NCBI RefSeq assembly: GCF_013408925.1
Contig: NZ_JACCAB010000001.1
Span: 124,001-188,000 of the forward strand
DNA length: 64,000 nucleotides
Source of the DNA: Pedococcus badiiscoriae
GTDB lineage: Bacteria > Actinomycetota > Actinomycetes > Actinomycetales > Dermatophilaceae
Direction: 5' to 3'
Position 1 is the stretch's first letter; every line of letters starts with the position of its first letter. The notes below the pieces were generated by a model, which ran no database searches, was not told the origin of the DNA, and saw only the letters and a list, made by a program, of their open reading frames with translations. Position numbers and translations under genes: made by a program. This document shows positions 43,874 through 53,929 of this stretch, piece by piece.

Positions 43874-44161
43874 TCAGATGACACTCATCGCCATGGTGGT
43901 CAGCAACATCAGGACCAGGAAGGCGAGGTCGAGGCGCATCGTGCCCAGGGTCAGCGGGGGGATCAGCCTCCGCAGCGCCTTCAGCGGGGGGTCGGTCACG
44001 GTGTAGACGATCTCGGCCACGACGAGGATCGGGCCGCGCGGTCGCCACTCCCGCGCGAACGCCTGCACCCAGTCGAGGACCAGTCGTCCCAGCAGGACGA
44101 CGAAGAACAGGAAGAGGACGAAGCGCAGGACGCTCGCGACGATGTTCTGACCCAGCAGCAT
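43874..44161 (-). CDS. YggT family membrane protein
   Basis: Small integral membrane protein, 95 residues. Two membrane helices (about 6-28 and 72-92) are separated by a cytosolic or outer loop with the family signature VTDPPLKALRRLIPP. YggT proteins lie between sepF and divIVA in many Gram-positives and have been linked to osmotic tolerance or division, but the exact role is unknown. Start 42 bases after the sepF stop; about 117 bases separate it from divIVA. Confidence 0.9.
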   Translation of the reverse strand: MLLGQNIVASVLRFVLFLFFVVLLGRLVLDWVQAFAREWRPRGPILVVAEIVYTVTDPPLKALRRLIPPLTLGTMRLDLAFLVLMLLTTMAMSVI

Positions 44162-44203
44162 GGGCTCACCCTGCCATGGGCGGCTTGGCGTCCGCTGTGA
44201 AGG

Positions 44204-44683
44204 TCAGGACTGGTTGAACAGGCCCCGGGCCGCGGTGGGCGCCGCCGGGCCCTCCTCGGCAGACACCTCGACGTGGGCGGGCGACAGCAGGAACACCTTG
44301 GAGGTGACCCGCTCGATCTGCCCGTGCAGGCCGAAGACCAGGCCGGCGGCGAAGTCGACCAGACGCTTGGCGTCGGAGTCGTCCATGTCGGAGAGGTTCA
44401 TGATGACGGGCGTGCCGTCACGGAAGCTCTCGCCGATGTTCTTGGCCTCGTTGTAGGTGCGGGGGTGGATCGTGGTGATGCGGTTCAGGGCGCCGACCTC
44501 GACATCGCGGACCACCCGGGCCACTGGCGTGCGCTGCGGCAGCGGAGTGACCGCCGCGGAACGCTCGGCCGGGGCCTCGTGGTGGGCGTGCTCGTCGTAG
44601 TCGTACTCGTCGTAACCGTCATAGCGCTCGTCATCCTCCGCGAGCCCGAGGTACACCATCGTCTTGCGCAGCGCCCCAGCCAT
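44204..44683 (-). CDS. sepF: Cell division protein SepF
   Basis: Membrane anchor and bundler of FtsZ, 159 residues; in actinobacteria it replaces FtsA. The N-terminal [14 protein letters not shown] is the usual amphipathic membrane-binding helix, followed by an acidic Tyr/Asp/His-rich linker (about 17-40). The core domain (about 65-145) has the SepF pattern [20 protein letters not shown] and [16 protein letters not shown] then [16 protein letters not shown] precedes the ATG. Located between yggS and yggT in the conserved order downstream of ftsZ. Confidence 0.96.
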   Translation of the reverse strand: MAGALRKTMVYLGLAEDDERYDGYDEYDYDEHAHHEAPAERSAAVTPLPQRTPVARVVRDVEVGALNRITTIHPRTYNEAKNIGESFRDGTPVIMNLSDMDDSDAKRLVDFAAGLVFGLHGQIERVTSKVFLLSPAHVEVSAEEGPAAPTAARGLFNQS

Positions 44684-44766
44684 GTGCGAGCTCCCTTTGG
44701 GTTCAGTGCCTACTGTCCGTTCACGATCACGCCTGGTCCACGTCATCGCCGTCTTCGCAACTGAAG

Positions 44767-45489
44767 TTACCGGTGTGACTGCCGAGAACCGAGGATTGCG
44801 CTCCCGACACGCAGGTGTGTCGCTCCCTGCGCGACGGCCGCCTCGAGGTCCCCACTCATCCCCGCGGAGATCCACGTCGCACCCTCGTGCGCCTCCCGTA
44901 TGCCGTTCGCGACCGCCCGCAGCCGGGCGAAGGCCGGCGCCGGGTCGGCTCCCAGTGGCGCGACCGCCATCACCCCCCGCAGCTGGAGGTGGTCGCACCC
45001 CGCCACCTGCTCGGCCAGCGCGGCCGCGGCGCGTGGGTCGACCCCACCCCTGTCCGCGGGGCCACTGGGAGGCTGGCCGTCGAGGGAGACCTGGACGAGC
45101 ACGCCCGGACGCACACCCCGGGCGGCCGCCGCGCGGTCGAGCGCCGCGACGAGCTTGGGGCGGTCGACGGACTGGACGACGTCGGCATACGACACGACAG
45201 ACGCCGCCTTGTTCGTCTGGAGCCGGCCGATGAAGTGGAGCTCCACGTCCCGTCGCCGGGCCAGCTCGGCCACCTTCGCCGACGCCTCCTGGTCTCGGTT
45301 CTCCCCGATCGCGGTGACCCCGAGCCCCACCAGGAGGTCGACGTCGGTGGCGGGGAAGAACTTGGTCACCGCGATCAGGGTGATCTCCGACGGGTCCCGT
45401 CCGGCCCGGGCGCACGCGGCGCCGATGCGCTCGCGCACCCGCTCGAGGTTGTCGGCGAGCTCTGCGCGGCGGGCTTCGGTGCCGCTCAC
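44767..45489 (-). CDS. YggS family PLP-dependent protein
   Basis: PLP homeostasis protein of the alanine-racemase N-terminal (COG0325) fold, 240 residues. [14 protein letters not shown] contains the PLP-binding lysine near residue 43; [24 protein letters not shown] and the phosphate-binding [15 protein letters not shown] with RVGSAILG complete the signature. It maintains vitamin B6 and amino-acid balance rather than catalysing a known reaction. Its start overlaps the pgeF stop by 4 bases, so the two are translationally coupled, as in many Gram-positives. Confidence 0.93.
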   Translation of the reverse strand: MSGTEARRAELADNLERVRERIGAACARAGRDPSEITLIAVTKFFPATDVDLLVGLGVTAIGENRDQEASAKVAELARRRDVELHFIGRLQTNKAASVVSYADVVQSVDRPKLVAALDRAAAARGVRPGVLVQVSLDGQPPSGPADRGGVDPRAAAALAEQVAGCDHLQLRGVMAVAPLGADPAPAFARLRAVANGIREAHEGATWISAGMSGDLEAAVAQGATHLRVGSAILGSRQSHR

Positions 45490-46211
45490 CTGGCTCCGGC
45501 CACGACGACGCCCGCGTAGCGCCCGGTCTGCCCGTCCCTGCGGTAGGAGAAGAGCCTCTCGTCCTCACGCGCACACCCCGGGACCCACTGCACCGCGACG
45601 TCGTTGGCGGCCAGCTGGGCCACCACCCCCGTCGCGACGTCGATGGCGGGGGTGCCCGACCACGACCGCGCCGAGGACTCCGGCGTCACCTTCGCCGCAG
45701 CATCACGCAGCTCCGTCGGGACCTCGTAGCAGCGGCCGCAGACCGACGGCCCGACCACCGCGCTGATCTCACGGGCGCCGAGGCCGCGCATCTGCTGCAC
45801 GGCGGTGTCGACGATGCGGGACATCATCCCCGGCCGTCCGGCGTGGACCGCACCGACGACGCCGACGGCCGGGTCAGCCAGCAGGACCGGGGTGCAGTCG
45901 GCCACGAGGACCGCCAGGGCCAGGCCCGGGGCGGCGGTCACGATGCCGTCCGCCGCAGGCGGCTCTTGAGCACCCCACTCGCGCTCGACCACGACGACGT
46001 CGCCTCCATGGCACTGCTGCATGAACAGCAGGTGATCGCGTTGCACCCCAACGGCTTTCGCGACCCGGGCGCGATTCTCCTCAACGGCCTCCGGGTCGTC
46101 GCCCACATGTCCCCCGAGGTTGAGGGAACCGAAGTCTGCGCCGCTGACGCCCCCCTCGCGGTCGGTGAAGGCCCAGTCGACGGTGCCGGTGCGTGCGCGC
46201 CAGTAGAACAC
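45486..46211 (-). CDS. pgeF: Multicopper polyphenol oxidase/PgeF family protein
   Basis: YfiH/YlmD-type laccase-domain protein, 241 residues. The zinc or copper site residues are visible in [22 protein letters not shown] and GAVHAGRPG, in line with the conserved His-Cys-His set. E. coli PgeF edits peptidoglycan precursors, and family members act as purine nucleoside hydrolase or phosphorylases; which holds here is open. It is the first gene after the ftsZ terminator, so it heads the pgeF-yggS-sepF-yggT-divIVA series. Confidence 0.88.
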   Translation of the reverse strand: MFYWRARTGTVDWAFTDREGGVSGADFGSLNLGGHVGDDPEAVEENRARVAKAVGVQRDHLLFMQQCHGGDVVVVEREWGAQEPPAADGIVTAAPGLALAVLVADCTPVLLADPAVGVVGAVHAGRPGMMSRIVDTAVQQMRGLGAREISAVVGPSVCGRCYEVPTELRDAAAKVTPESSARSWSGTPAIDVATGVVAQLAANDVAVQWVPGCAREDERLFSYRRDGQTGRYAGVVVAGAR

Positions 46212-46224
46212 CGCACCAACCTAC

Positions 46225-46258
46225 GACAGGGGCGCCGGACGCGTCCGGCGCCCCTGTC
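46225..46258. terminator. ftsZ terminator
   Basis: Perfect 16-bp stem (GACAGGGGCGCCGGAC and its complement) with a 2-base spacer, 20 bases after the ftsZ stop and just before pgeF. Confidence 0.85.
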
Positions 46259-46278
46259 GGCGTGGTCTCAGCGTGTCG

Positions 46279-47529
46279 TCACTTCAGGAAGTCGGGCACG
46301 TCCAGGTCGTCGCCCTCGTCGAAGGTGACGGTGCGCGGCGGTCGACCCGCGGGCTCGCGCTGCGCCGCGGGCTCGACGGGGGTCGCCTCCGACGTCTGCA
46401 CCGGGGACTCCTGAGACGCCACGGGCTGCGGGACGGGCTCGAACCTCGGCGCAGCCGGTGCCGGAGCCGACGTGGCTGCAGACACCGGTGTGGTCGGCGT
46501 CGCCGGAGCGGCCTGCTGCGTGGCTGGACGGGACGACCCCTGGATCTGGCCGATGGCGCGGTCGTTCTCGCGCTTGAGCGGAGCGCCACCGTCGAAGCCT
46601 GCGGCGATCACGGTCACCCGCACCTCGTCGCCCAGGGCGTCGTCGATCACGGCGCCGAAGATGATGTTGGCCTCGGGGTGCGCGGCTTCCTGCACCAGTC
46701 GCGCGGCCTCGTTGATCTCGAAGAGACCGAGGTCGCTGCCACCCTGGATGGACAGGAGCACGCCGTGCGCACCGTCGATGCTGGCCTCCAGCAGGGGGCT
46801 GGAGATGGCGAGCTCGGCGGCCTGGACGGCCCGGTCGTCACCCCGCGACGAGCCGATCCCCATGAGGGCCGAGCCGGCACCCTGCATGACGGACTTCACG
46901 TCGGCGAAGTCGAGGTTGATCAGACCCGGCGTCGTGATCAGGTCGGTGATGCCCTGGACACCCGACAGCAGCACCTGGTCGGCGGAGCGGAAGGCGTCGA
47001 GCATGCTGACGGTGCGGTCACTGATCGACAGCAGCCGGTCGTTGGGGATGACGATGAGGGTGTCGACCTCTTCGCGCAGGTTGGCGATCCCGGTCTCCGC
47101 CTGGTTGGCCCGGCGACGTCCCTCGAAGGTGAACGGACGCGTCACGACGCCGATCGTGAGCGCACCCAGACCCTTGGCGATCTTGGCCACCACCGGCGCG
47201 CCGCCGGTGCCGGTGCCACCACCTTCACCCGCGGTGACGAACACCATGTCGGCCCCCTTGAGGACCTCCTCGATCTCCTCCGCGTGGTCCTCGGCTGCCT
47301 TCTTGCCGACCTCGGGGTCCGCGCCCGCACCGAGGCCCCGGGTGAGCTCACGGCCCACGTCGAGCTTGACGTCGGCATCGCTCATCAGCAGGGCCTGGGC
47401 GTCCGTGTTGATCGCGATGAATTCGACGCCCTTGAGGCCGACCTCGATCATGCGGTTGATGGCGTTGACGCCACCTCCGCCGATGCCGACGACCTTGATG
47501 ACGGCCAGGTAGTTCTGTGGTGCTGCCAC
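46279..47529 (-). CDS. ftsZ: Cell division protein FtsZ
   Basis: Tubulin-like GTPase that forms the division ring, 416 residues. The nucleotide-binding core has [13 protein letters not shown] at the N-terminus and the tubulin motif [10 protein letters not shown] at residues 103-112. The T7 synergy loop reads [10 protein letters not shown] near 205. A disordered Ala/Pro linker (about 320-400) ends in the conserved C-terminal peptide [10 protein letters not shown], which binds SepF and other partners. The start is a GTG with AAGG upstream. A 314-base gap to ftsQ suggests its own promoter, and a terminator follows. Confidence 0.98.
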   Translation of the reverse strand: MAAPQNYLAVIKVVGIGGGGVNAINRMIEVGLKGVEFIAINTDAQALLMSDADVKLDVGRELTRGLGAGADPEVGKKAAEDHAEEIEEVLKGADMVFVTAGEGGGTGTGGAPVVAKIAKGLGALTIGVVTRPFTFEGRRRANQAETGIANLREEVDTLIVIPNDRLLSISDRTVSMLDAFRSADQVLLSGVQGITDLITTPGLINLDFADVKSVMQGAGSALMGIGSSRGDDRAVQAAELAISSPLLEASIDGAHGVLLSIQGGSDLGLFEINEAARLVQEAAHPEANIIFGAVIDDALGDEVRVTVIAAGFDGGAPLKRENDRAIGQIQGSSRPATQQAAPATPTTPVSAATSAPAPAAPRFEPVPQPVASQESPVQTSEATPVEPAAQREPAGRPPRTVTFDEGDDLDVPDFLK

Positions 47530-47843
47530 GGCGGTGGGCCTTCCTGAATGCGGTGCTCTGGTAGTGGTCGTCGCTGGGTGCTGGCGAGTCCGTGGTGGTG
47601 CTCGTTGCCGCTCGCCGGTGCCTCGACGTCAGGTTGAGGGTTACCCTCATCGACGTCCAGATGCCTCGTTTCGGTGTCGCCGACGCTATGCGTCGCATGG
47701 GTCACAGGCAACCTGATCGACCGCGTGTCGCAGCACAGATTCACCCGTTTCCACGGTTTGTCCGCGGGGTACCGGGACGCCATGTCACACGCGTCACTTC
47801 AGCCCCACGAGTCACAGTCTGACACGAGCTCCGAGAGTCGCTC
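47530..47843. promoter_or_regulatory. ftsQ-ftsZ intergenic region
   Basis: A 314-base gap in an otherwise packed cluster. It contains the palindrome GAGGGTTACCCTC at 47636-47648 about 110 bases before ftsZ, and no convincing small gene. In other actinobacteria ftsZ is transcribed from several promoters in this gap; the same is inferred here. Confidence 0.5.
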
Positions 47844-48605
47844 TCAGCGGGTGACAGGCGTGTCGGGAGCACTCACGTCGATGACCGACGGCCGGGCCGC
47901 GAGCAGCGCCGTCATGATCGCGACCTTGCGCTCGGGATCCTCGATCCCGCCCCAGACCACAGACGTCCGGCCGATCCGCAGCGTCACCAGGTTGGCACTG
48001 CTGACGGTGATGTCGGAGACCCGCTTCTGGGTCGATGCCGGGAGCGCCTTCAGCACGCTGACCGCGGCCGCGAGGGCGTCGCGCGACAGGGCCGCCGTCG
48101 TCGCGGCGTTGACGCTCGGAACTCCCCGCGGAGGGGTGCTGACATGGGCATAGGCGACCCCGGTGTCATCTACAACCTGTAGTTGACCTTGAGGGTTCTT
48201 GACGACGAGAAACGGCTGGCGGGGGCTCGCGTGGATCACCAGGGTGCTGGGCCACGACCGTTCGATCGACACGTCCGCCACGGTGGCGCGCTCGGCCACC
48301 CGGGCGGCCACCGCGCCGCTGTCGACGCGGGCCAGCGGCTCCCCCAGCGGGACCTTGGCCATCGCCCTGATGGCCGCGACCTCGGTCTCGGGAACCCCGA
48401 CCACCTCGACGTGCCGGACCGCCAGGACCGGGCTGAACCCGACCACCCAACCGAGGAGCAGCACGAAAGCCACGCCCGCCGCGGCATACCCGAAGAGTCG
48501 CCAGGGACGTTGCCGCACCTCGTGTGCGCGGCGCTGGAACCGGGCCCGCGAGGACGCGAGGCCGGTGCGGCCGGCGCTGGCCTGCGACCCGGCGAGACGG
48601 CTCAT
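47844..48605 (-). CDS. ftsQ: Cell division protein FtsQ
   Basis: Bitopic divisome protein, 253 residues. An N-terminal cytosolic part rich in Arg precedes one membrane helix (about 37-58, LFGYAAAGVAFVLLLGWVVG). The outer POTRA domain (about 65-135) has VRHVEVVGVPETEVAAI; the FtsQ beta domain follows to the end, with VDVSAP near the C-terminus. The start at MSRLAGSQ overlaps the murC stop by 4 bases. FtsQ bridges FtsL-FtsB to late division proteins. It is the last gene of the dcw run before the ftsZ gap. Confidence 0.93.
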   Translation of the reverse strand: MSRLAGSQASAGRTGLASSRARFQRRAHEVRQRPWRLFGYAAAGVAFVLLLGWVVGFSPVLAVRHVEVVGVPETEVAAIRAMAKVPLGEPLARVDSGAVAARVAERATVADVSIERSWPSTLVIHASPRQPFLVVKNPQGQLQVVDDTGVAYAHVSTPPRGVPSVNAATTAALSRDALAAAVSVLKALPASTQKRVSDITVSSANLVTLRIGRTSVVWGGIEDPERKVAIMTALLAARPSVIDVSAPDTPVTR

Positions 48606-50038
48606 GCCTGACCCAGGGCGCGCAGGATCTCGGGCCCGATCATCGTCACGTCCCCGGCACCCACGGTGAGGACGAGGTCGCCCTCGCGGGTCAGGCCGGC
48701 GACGTGCTCGGCCACGGCCGACCACGAGGCGATGACCGTGACGTCCGCGTCCGGGCGCAGCTCACGCAGCGCGTCGGCGACGAGCTGGGAGGAGACCCCC
48801 GGCATCGGGTCCTCCCGCGCCGCGTAGATCTCCATGAGGACCACCACGTCGGCGGGCAGCAGCGCAGCCGCGAACTCGCGGGCGAAGTCGCGCGTGCGGG
48901 AGTAGAGGTGCGGCTGGAAGACGACGACGAGCCGCCCCTGTCCGGCCAGGTCCGCACCGGTACCCACGACCGCCGCGACCTTGCCGGGGTTGTGGGCGTA
49001 GTCGTCGACGACCGAGACACCGGCAGCCGACCCCTTGGGCTCGAACCGGCGCCGCGTCCCGGTGAACCCGAACAGCCCGTCGAGCACTCGGGTCGGGTCC
49101 TGACCCAGGCCTTCCACGGCGACCGTGTAGGCGGCGGCGGCGTTGAGCAGGTTGTGCCGGCCGGGGATGTTGATCCGCAGGCTGCGCGGGACGCCGTCCG
49201 GCCCCGTGACGGTGACCCTGCCCATCAGGCCACGGAACACCTCGTCGCGCAGGACGACATCGGCCTCGGCGGACCAGCCGTACGTCAGCACCCTCGTGCC
49301 CGCGGCCCTGGCCACCTGCGCCAGCTCCCGCGATCCCGGGTCGTCCTGGCAGGCGACGAGCAGACCGTCTTCGACGATGGTCTCCGCAAACGCCGAGTAG
49401 GCCTCCTGGACCCGCTCGAAGGTGCCGTAGAAGTCGAGGTGGTCGGGCTGGACGTTGGTGACGACCGCGATCTCGGGTCGGTAGACGAGGAAGGAGCCGT
49501 CGCTCTCGTCGGCCTCGGCGACGAACACGTCGCCGGTGCCCCAGTGCGCGTTGGTGCCGTGCTTCGCGAGCTCGCCGCCCGCCGCGAACGACGGGTCCAT
49601 CCCGCAGTGCTGGAGCGCAACCGTGAGCATCGACGTCGTGGTGGTCTTGCCGTTGGCCCCGGCGACGGCCACGCGACGCGAGTCCGCCATGGTGCTCGCG
49701 AGGGCCTGGGAGCGGTGCAGGACGCGCAGTCCCGCGGCGCGGGCGGCGGCCAGCTCGATGTTGGACTCCCGGATCGCCGAGGAGATCACGACGGTGTCCT
49801 TGCCCTCCACGTATGCCGTGTCGTGGCCGACGTGCACCTCGGCGCCTTCGGCAGCGAGGGCGGTGAGCACCGGGGACTGCTTGGCGTCGGACCCGCTGAC
49901 CGCGCACCCCCGGGCCAACATCACCCGGGCCACGCCGGACATGCCGGCGCCACCGATGGCGATGAAGTGGACCGAGCCGAGGTCGGCGAGGGGAGGCACT
50001 GGCTGGGTGAAGTCGAAGCGTTCGTTGGCGCCGTTCAT
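48602..50038 (-). CDS. murC: UDP-N-acetylmuramate-L-alanine ligase
   Basis: Adds L-alanine to UDP-MurNAc, the first peptide step of peptidoglycan synthesis in the cytosol. It has 478 residues. Signatures: nucleotide-binding FIAIGGAGMSGVARVML near residue 24, ATP motif AGANGKTTTTSM near 120, the metal-binding EADESDGSFL and the central NVQPDHLDFYG. The start overlaps the murG stop by 4 bases, and its own stop overlaps the ftsQ start. Confidence 0.96.
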   Translation of the reverse strand: MNGANERFDFTQPVPPLADLGSVHFIAIGGAGMSGVARVMLARGCAVSGSDAKQSPVLTALAAEGAEVHVGHDTAYVEGKDTVVISSAIRESNIELAAARAAGLRVLHRSQALASTMADSRRVAVAGANGKTTTTSMLTVALQHCGMDPSFAAGGELAKHGTNAHWGTGDVFVAEADESDGSFLVYRPEIAVVTNVQPDHLDFYGTFERVQEAYSAFAETIVEDGLLVACQDDPGSRELAQVARAAGTRVLTYGWSAEADVVLRDEVFRGLMGRVTVTGPDGVPRSLRINIPGRHNLLNAAAAYTVAVEGLGQDPTRVLDGLFGFTGTRRRFEPKGSAAGVSVVDDYAHNPGKVAAVVGTGADLAGQGRLVVVFQPHLYSRTRDFAREFAAALLPADVVVLMEIYAAREDPMPGVSSQLVADALRELRPDADVTVIASWSAVAEHVAGLTREGDLVLTVGAGDVTMIGPEILRALGQA

Positions 50039-51153
50039 CGGTGCCCCGCAACGGAATCCGTGAAGGCAGCCGCCACCATGTCGGCCAACAGCTCGTCGGC
50101 GCCCCGCTCCCCCACAGCCGCCGAGGCCGCGGCCATGGCCTGCATGCGCTCGGCGTCCGAGACCAGCGGCACGAGGGTCTCGTCGACCCAGCCCGGCGTG
50201 AGGGCGGCATCCTCGACCAGCAGACCTCCGCCGGCGGCGACGACGTCGGCCGCGTTGAAGCGCTGTTCCCCGTTGCCGATGGGCAGCGGGACGTAGACCG
50301 CGGGCAGCCCCACCGCGGTCAGCTCGCACACGGTGTTGGCTCCGGCGCGGGCGACGACGAGGTCGGCCGCGGCATACGCAAGGTCCATCCGGTCCGCGTA
50401 GGGGGCGACCACGTAGGGGGGTCCGATGCCGCTGTTGTCGGCGACGAACTCCTTGCCCGCCCCGGTGAGGTGCAGGACCTGCACCCCGGATTCGCGCAGC
50501 ACGGCGACGCGCGCCTCGAACGTCGTGTTGAGCCGCTGCGCGCCGAGGGACCCACCGGTGACGAGCACGGTCGGCCAGTGCGGCTCGAGGCCGAAGTGCT
50601 CCAGGGCCTGGGGACGGACCGCGGCCCGGTCGAGCTGGGCGATCTCTCGTCGCAGCGGCATGCCGATCGCCGTGGCGTGGGCCAGCCGGGTGCTCGCGAA
50701 CGTGGTGGCCACGAAACGGGTCATGCGGGCGCCGACGCGGTTGGCCACGCCGGGCCGGGCATTCTGCTCGTGCACGACGATCGGGACGTGTCGGCGACGG
50801 GCCGCGAGGTAGGCGGGAGTGGAGACGTAGCCGCCGAAGCCGACCACGACCTGGGCCCCCGACTGCTCGATGGCACGATCGGCCGCCGCCACCGCGTCCC
50901 GCAGGTTGCCCGGCAGGCGGAGCAGGTCTGCGGACGGTCGGCGTGGCAGCGGCACCTTCGGCACGGTCATCAGGGGGTACCCGCGCTCGGGGACCAGCCT
51001 GGCCTCGAGGCCCGTCTCGGTGCCCAGCGCGGTGATCACGACTCCCGGGTCACGCCGGCGCAGGCAGTCGGCGAGCGACAGCAGCGGCGAGACGTGGCCT
51101 GCTGTCCCACCGCCGGCCAGCAGGACCGACGTGGGGCTGGGTCCAGCAGCCAT
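50035..51153 (-). CDS. murG: UDP-GlcNAc transferase MurG (lipid II synthesis)
   Basis: Membrane-associated glycosyltransferase that adds GlcNAc to lipid I, 372 residues. The N-terminal domain has LLAGGGTAGHVSPLL (a MurG hallmark) and GFGGYVSTPAYLAA; the C-terminal UDP-GlcNAc domain has VTGGSLGAQRLN, ARAGANTVCEL and the GNGEQRFNA loop. The ATG overlaps the ftsW stop as TGATG (one base shared). It lies in the normal ftsW-murG-murC order. Confidence 0.96.
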   Translation of the reverse strand: MAAGPSPTSVLLAGGGTAGHVSPLLSLADCLRRRDPGVVITALGTETGLEARLVPERGYPLMTVPKVPLPRRPSADLLRLPGNLRDAVAAADRAIEQSGAQVVVGFGGYVSTPAYLAARRRHVPIVVHEQNARPGVANRVGARMTRFVATTFASTRLAHATAIGMPLRREIAQLDRAAVRPQALEHFGLEPHWPTVLVTGGSLGAQRLNTTFEARVAVLRESGVQVLHLTGAGKEFVADNSGIGPPYVVAPYADRMDLAYAAADLVVARAGANTVCELTAVGLPAVYVPLPIGNGEQRFNAADVVAAGGGLLVEDAALTPGWVDETLVPLVSDAERMQAMAAASAAVGERGADELLADMVAAAFTDSVAGHR

Positions 51154-52442
51154 CAGCGACGTCCCCGACGCCCCGGCAGGACAGCGAGCGAACGACGCAC
51201 CACGGATGGTTTGGCCGACAACGCCTCGGCGCACCCGGGCTCCCTGCGGGCAAAGGACAAGAGCATCCCCAGGGCGAACATGGTGGTCATCAGCGAGGAC
51301 CCGCCATACGAGACGAGTGGCAGCGGCACACCGATCACGGGGAGCAGGCCGATCACGGCACCGATGTTGATGACGGCCTGGATGACGATCCAGGCCATCA
51401 CCCCGGCGGTCGCGATGCGCACGAAGGTGTCGTCGGTGCGCAGCACGATGCGGTAGCACACGAGCGCCAGGGCACAGAACAGGCCGAGCAGCACCAGGGT
51501 GCCGGGCAGGCCGAGCTCCTCGCCGATGATCGCGAAGATGAAGTCGTTGTGGGCCTCGGGCAGCCACTGCCACTTCTCGCGGCTCGCGCCCAGGCCAACT
51601 CCCCACCAGCCCCCGTCCGCCAGGGCGTAGCGGCCGTGCAGCGGCTGGCGGTAGGCGCCGTACTGGTTGGTGTCCTTGCCCAGCCAGACGTCGAACCGCG
51701 ACAGCCGGTTGGGGCTGGTGACGATCATGGCCACCGCGAGGGCGGTGAAGAGCGAGCAGCCGGAGACGAACATCCGCCGGGGCACGCCCGCCGCGAACAG
51801 CAGCCCGGCGATGATGCCCCCCATGATGATGACGGTGCCGAGGTCCTTACCGAGCAGGACCAGCCCGATCGTCGCCCCTGCGGCCGGGACGAGGAACGGG
51901 ACGAGGACGTGCCGCAGCTGGCCCAGCAACTTGCGCTTGGCGGCCAGGACGGTGGCGCCGACGAGAATGAGCCCGAGCTTGGCGAACTCCGAGGGCTGCA
52001 GCGTGACCGGACCCAGCGCCAGCCAGTTGCGGTTGCCGTTGACGGACACCCCGAGCGGGGTGAAGACGAGGAGCTGGAGCAGCAGCGCCCCGGCGAGCAT
52101 CGGCACCGCCAGCGCCTTCCACACCCGCGGGGGGATGCGGACCCCGATGAACATGACGATCGTGCCCATCGCGGCGAACTGGAGCTGCTTGCGGAAGTAG
52201 ACGTAGGGCGTGGCGTTGTTCGTCTGGACGAGGGACATCACCGACGAGGCGGACAGCACCATGATCAGCCCGATGATGACGAGCACCGCGGTCACGCTGA
52301 GCAGGACGTAGTAGCTCGTCACGGGTGAGTCGAGTCGCTGCAGCCACCCTCCGACGCGGCCGGTTTCGGACTGGCCCGTGCCGTTCGCGGAGGCGTGCCC
52401 GGCGGTCCGAGCCCTGGGGGGCGCGGTGGTGGCACTGCTCAC
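51153..52442 (-). CDS. ftsW: Lipid II polymerase FtsW
   Basis: SEDS-family peptidoglycan glycosyltransferase of the divisome, 429 residues, with about ten membrane helices. Family signatures include LQPSEFAKLGLIL (Ser-Glu-Phe-Ala-Lys), LLGKDLGTVIIM, the large outer loop with YALADGGWWGVGLGASREKW, AHNDFIFAIIGEELG and LPLVSYGGSSLM. The GTG start lies just after murD with a 2-base gap. The N-terminus is a 35-residue polar extension. Confidence 0.95.
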   Translation of the reverse strand: MSSATTAPPRARTAGHASANGTGQSETGRVGGWLQRLDSPVTSYYVLLSVTAVLVIIGLIMVLSASSVMSLVQTNNATPYVYFRKQLQFAAMGTIVMFIGVRIPPRVWKALAVPMLAGALLLQLLVFTPLGVSVNGNRNWLALGPVTLQPSEFAKLGLILVGATVLAAKRKLLGQLRHVLVPFLVPAAGATIGLVLLGKDLGTVIIMGGIIAGLLFAAGVPRRMFVSGCSLFTALAVAMIVTSPNRLSRFDVWLGKDTNQYGAYRQPLHGRYALADGGWWGVGLGASREKWQWLPEAHNDFIFAIIGEELGLPGTLVLLGLFCALALVCYRIVLRTDDTFVRIATAGVMAWIVIQAVINIGAVIGLLPVIGVPLPLVSYGGSSLMTTMFALGMLLSFARREPGCAEALSAKPSVVRRSLAVLPGRRGRR

Positions 52443-52444
52443 GG

Positions 52445-53929
52445 CTACTCTCCTGCAGACCCGGCGCGGCGGGCGACCGCCGCGGCGAAGGCATCGCCTC
52501 GGGCACCGTAGTTGGGGAACATGTCCATCGAGGCCGCTGCGGGGGCGAGCAGCACGACGTCGCCGGGCTGGGCGAGCTCGGCGGCGCGCGCCACGACGGT
52601 CTCCATGACTCCAGTGTCCGTGCTCGACACCTCGACGACGGGGACATCCGGCGCGTGTCGGGCCAGCGCCTCCGCGAGCCTGGCGCGGTCGGCGCCGATG
52701 AGGACGACACCGCGCAGCCGGCCGGCAGCCTCGCGGACCAGGTCGTCGACGTCGGCGCCCTTCAGCAGGCCGCCCGCGATCCAGACGACGTGCTCGAAGG
52801 CGTGCAGGGATGCGGCGGCCGCGTGCGGGTTGGTCGCCTTGGAGTCGTCGACGTAGCGGACCTCGTCGACCTCCCCGCAGTCGGCGATGCGGTGCGGGTC
52901 GGGGGTGAAGGCCCGCAGGCCGTCACGGACCGCCACCGGTGGCACGCCGTAGGCCCGGGCCAGGGCCGCGGCAGCAAGGGCGTTGGCCACGTTGTGCGGC
53001 GCGAGGGTCGCAGCGCCGCCGCGGACGTCGTCGAGGGTCGCGAGCTCGGCGGCCGAGGTCTTGCGCTGCTCGACGAAGGCCCGGTCGGCGAGGATGTCGT
53101 CGACGACACCCAGCATCGACAGGGCGGGTGTGCCGAGCGTGAACCCGATCGCCCGGCAGCCCTCCTGCACCTCGGCATCCATGACCAGCCGTTCGGTGAC
53201 GGGGTCCTGCACGTTGTAGACGCAGGCCACCTTGGTGCGGGCGTAGACCTTGCCCTTGGCCCGCTGGTACTCCTCCATCGAGCCGTGCCAGTCGACGTGG
53301 TCGGGGGCGATGTTGAGGCACGCCGAGGCATACGGCGCGATCGAGTCCGACCAGTGCAGCTGGAAGCTGGACAGCTCCACCGCGATGACGTCGTAGGGCT
53401 CCGGGTGCAGCACCGCCTCGAGGATCGGCGTCCCGACGTTTCCTGCCGCGGTGGCGCGCAGCCCCGCCGCCCGCAGCATGGACGCGAGCATCGTGACCGT
53501 CGTCGTCTTGCCGTTGGTGCCCGTGATGGTCAGCCACGGCGCCGGGCCGACTTCGGCGCGCATCCGCCAGGCCAGCTCGACCTCTCCCCAGACGGGGATA
53601 CCGGCCTGCGCGGCCGCGACGAGCAGCGGCTGGTCCGGGCGCCACCCCGGGGAGGTGACCACGAGGTCCGGGAGCTGGCCGTCCGGCATACCCGTCACGT
53701 GCTCGGGGCCGACGCGCACGTCGACGCCGAGGATGTCGAGGATGCGGGCGCGCTCGCCGAGCGCGGTGTTGACCGCCGGGTCTCCCCCGTCGACCGCGAC
53801 GACGCGGGCCCCCCGCTCGTGCAGGGCGTCGGCTGCGGCGAACCCGCTCACGCCGAGGCCGGTCACGACCACGTGGATGCCGCTCCAGTCGGCGCTGCCG
53901 CTGGTGAGGCCGTCCAGCCGTCCGCTCAC
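52445..53929 (-). CDS. murD: UDP-MurNAc-L-Ala-D-glutamate ligase
   Basis: Adds D-glutamate to UDP-MurNAc-L-Ala in the cytosol. From the GTG at 53929 the protein has 494 residues. Motifs: N-terminal Rossmann region [20 protein letters not shown] motif [23 protein letters not shown] and [11 protein letters not shown], then [17 protein letters not shown]. The GTG overlaps the mraY stop by 4 bases (GTGA). The frame stays open far upstream antisense to nothing real, so the coupling is what fixes the start. Confidence 0.95.
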   Translation of the reverse strand: MSGRLDGLTSGSADWSGIHVVVTGLGVSGFAAADALHERGARVVAVDGGDPAVNTALGERARILDILGVDVRVGPEHVTGMPDGQLPDLVVTSPGWRPDQPLLVAAAQAGIPVWGEVELAWRMRAEVGPAPWLTITGTNGKTTTVTMLASMLRAAGLRATAAGNVGTPILEAVLHPEPYDVIAVELSSFQLHWSDSIAPYASACLNIAPDHVDWHGSMEEYQRAKGKVYARTKVACVYNVQDPVTERLVMDAEVQEGCRAIGFTLGTPALSMLGVVDDILADRAFVEQRKTSAAELATLDDVRGGAATLAPHNVANALAAAALARAYGVPPVAVRDGLRAFTPDPHRIADCGEVDEVRYVDDSKATNPHAAAASLHAFEHVVWIAGGLLKGADVDDLVREAAGRLRGVVLIGADRARLAEALARHAPDVPVVEVSSTDTGVMETVVARAAELAQPGDVVLLAPAAASMDMFPNYGARGDAFAAAVARRAGSAGE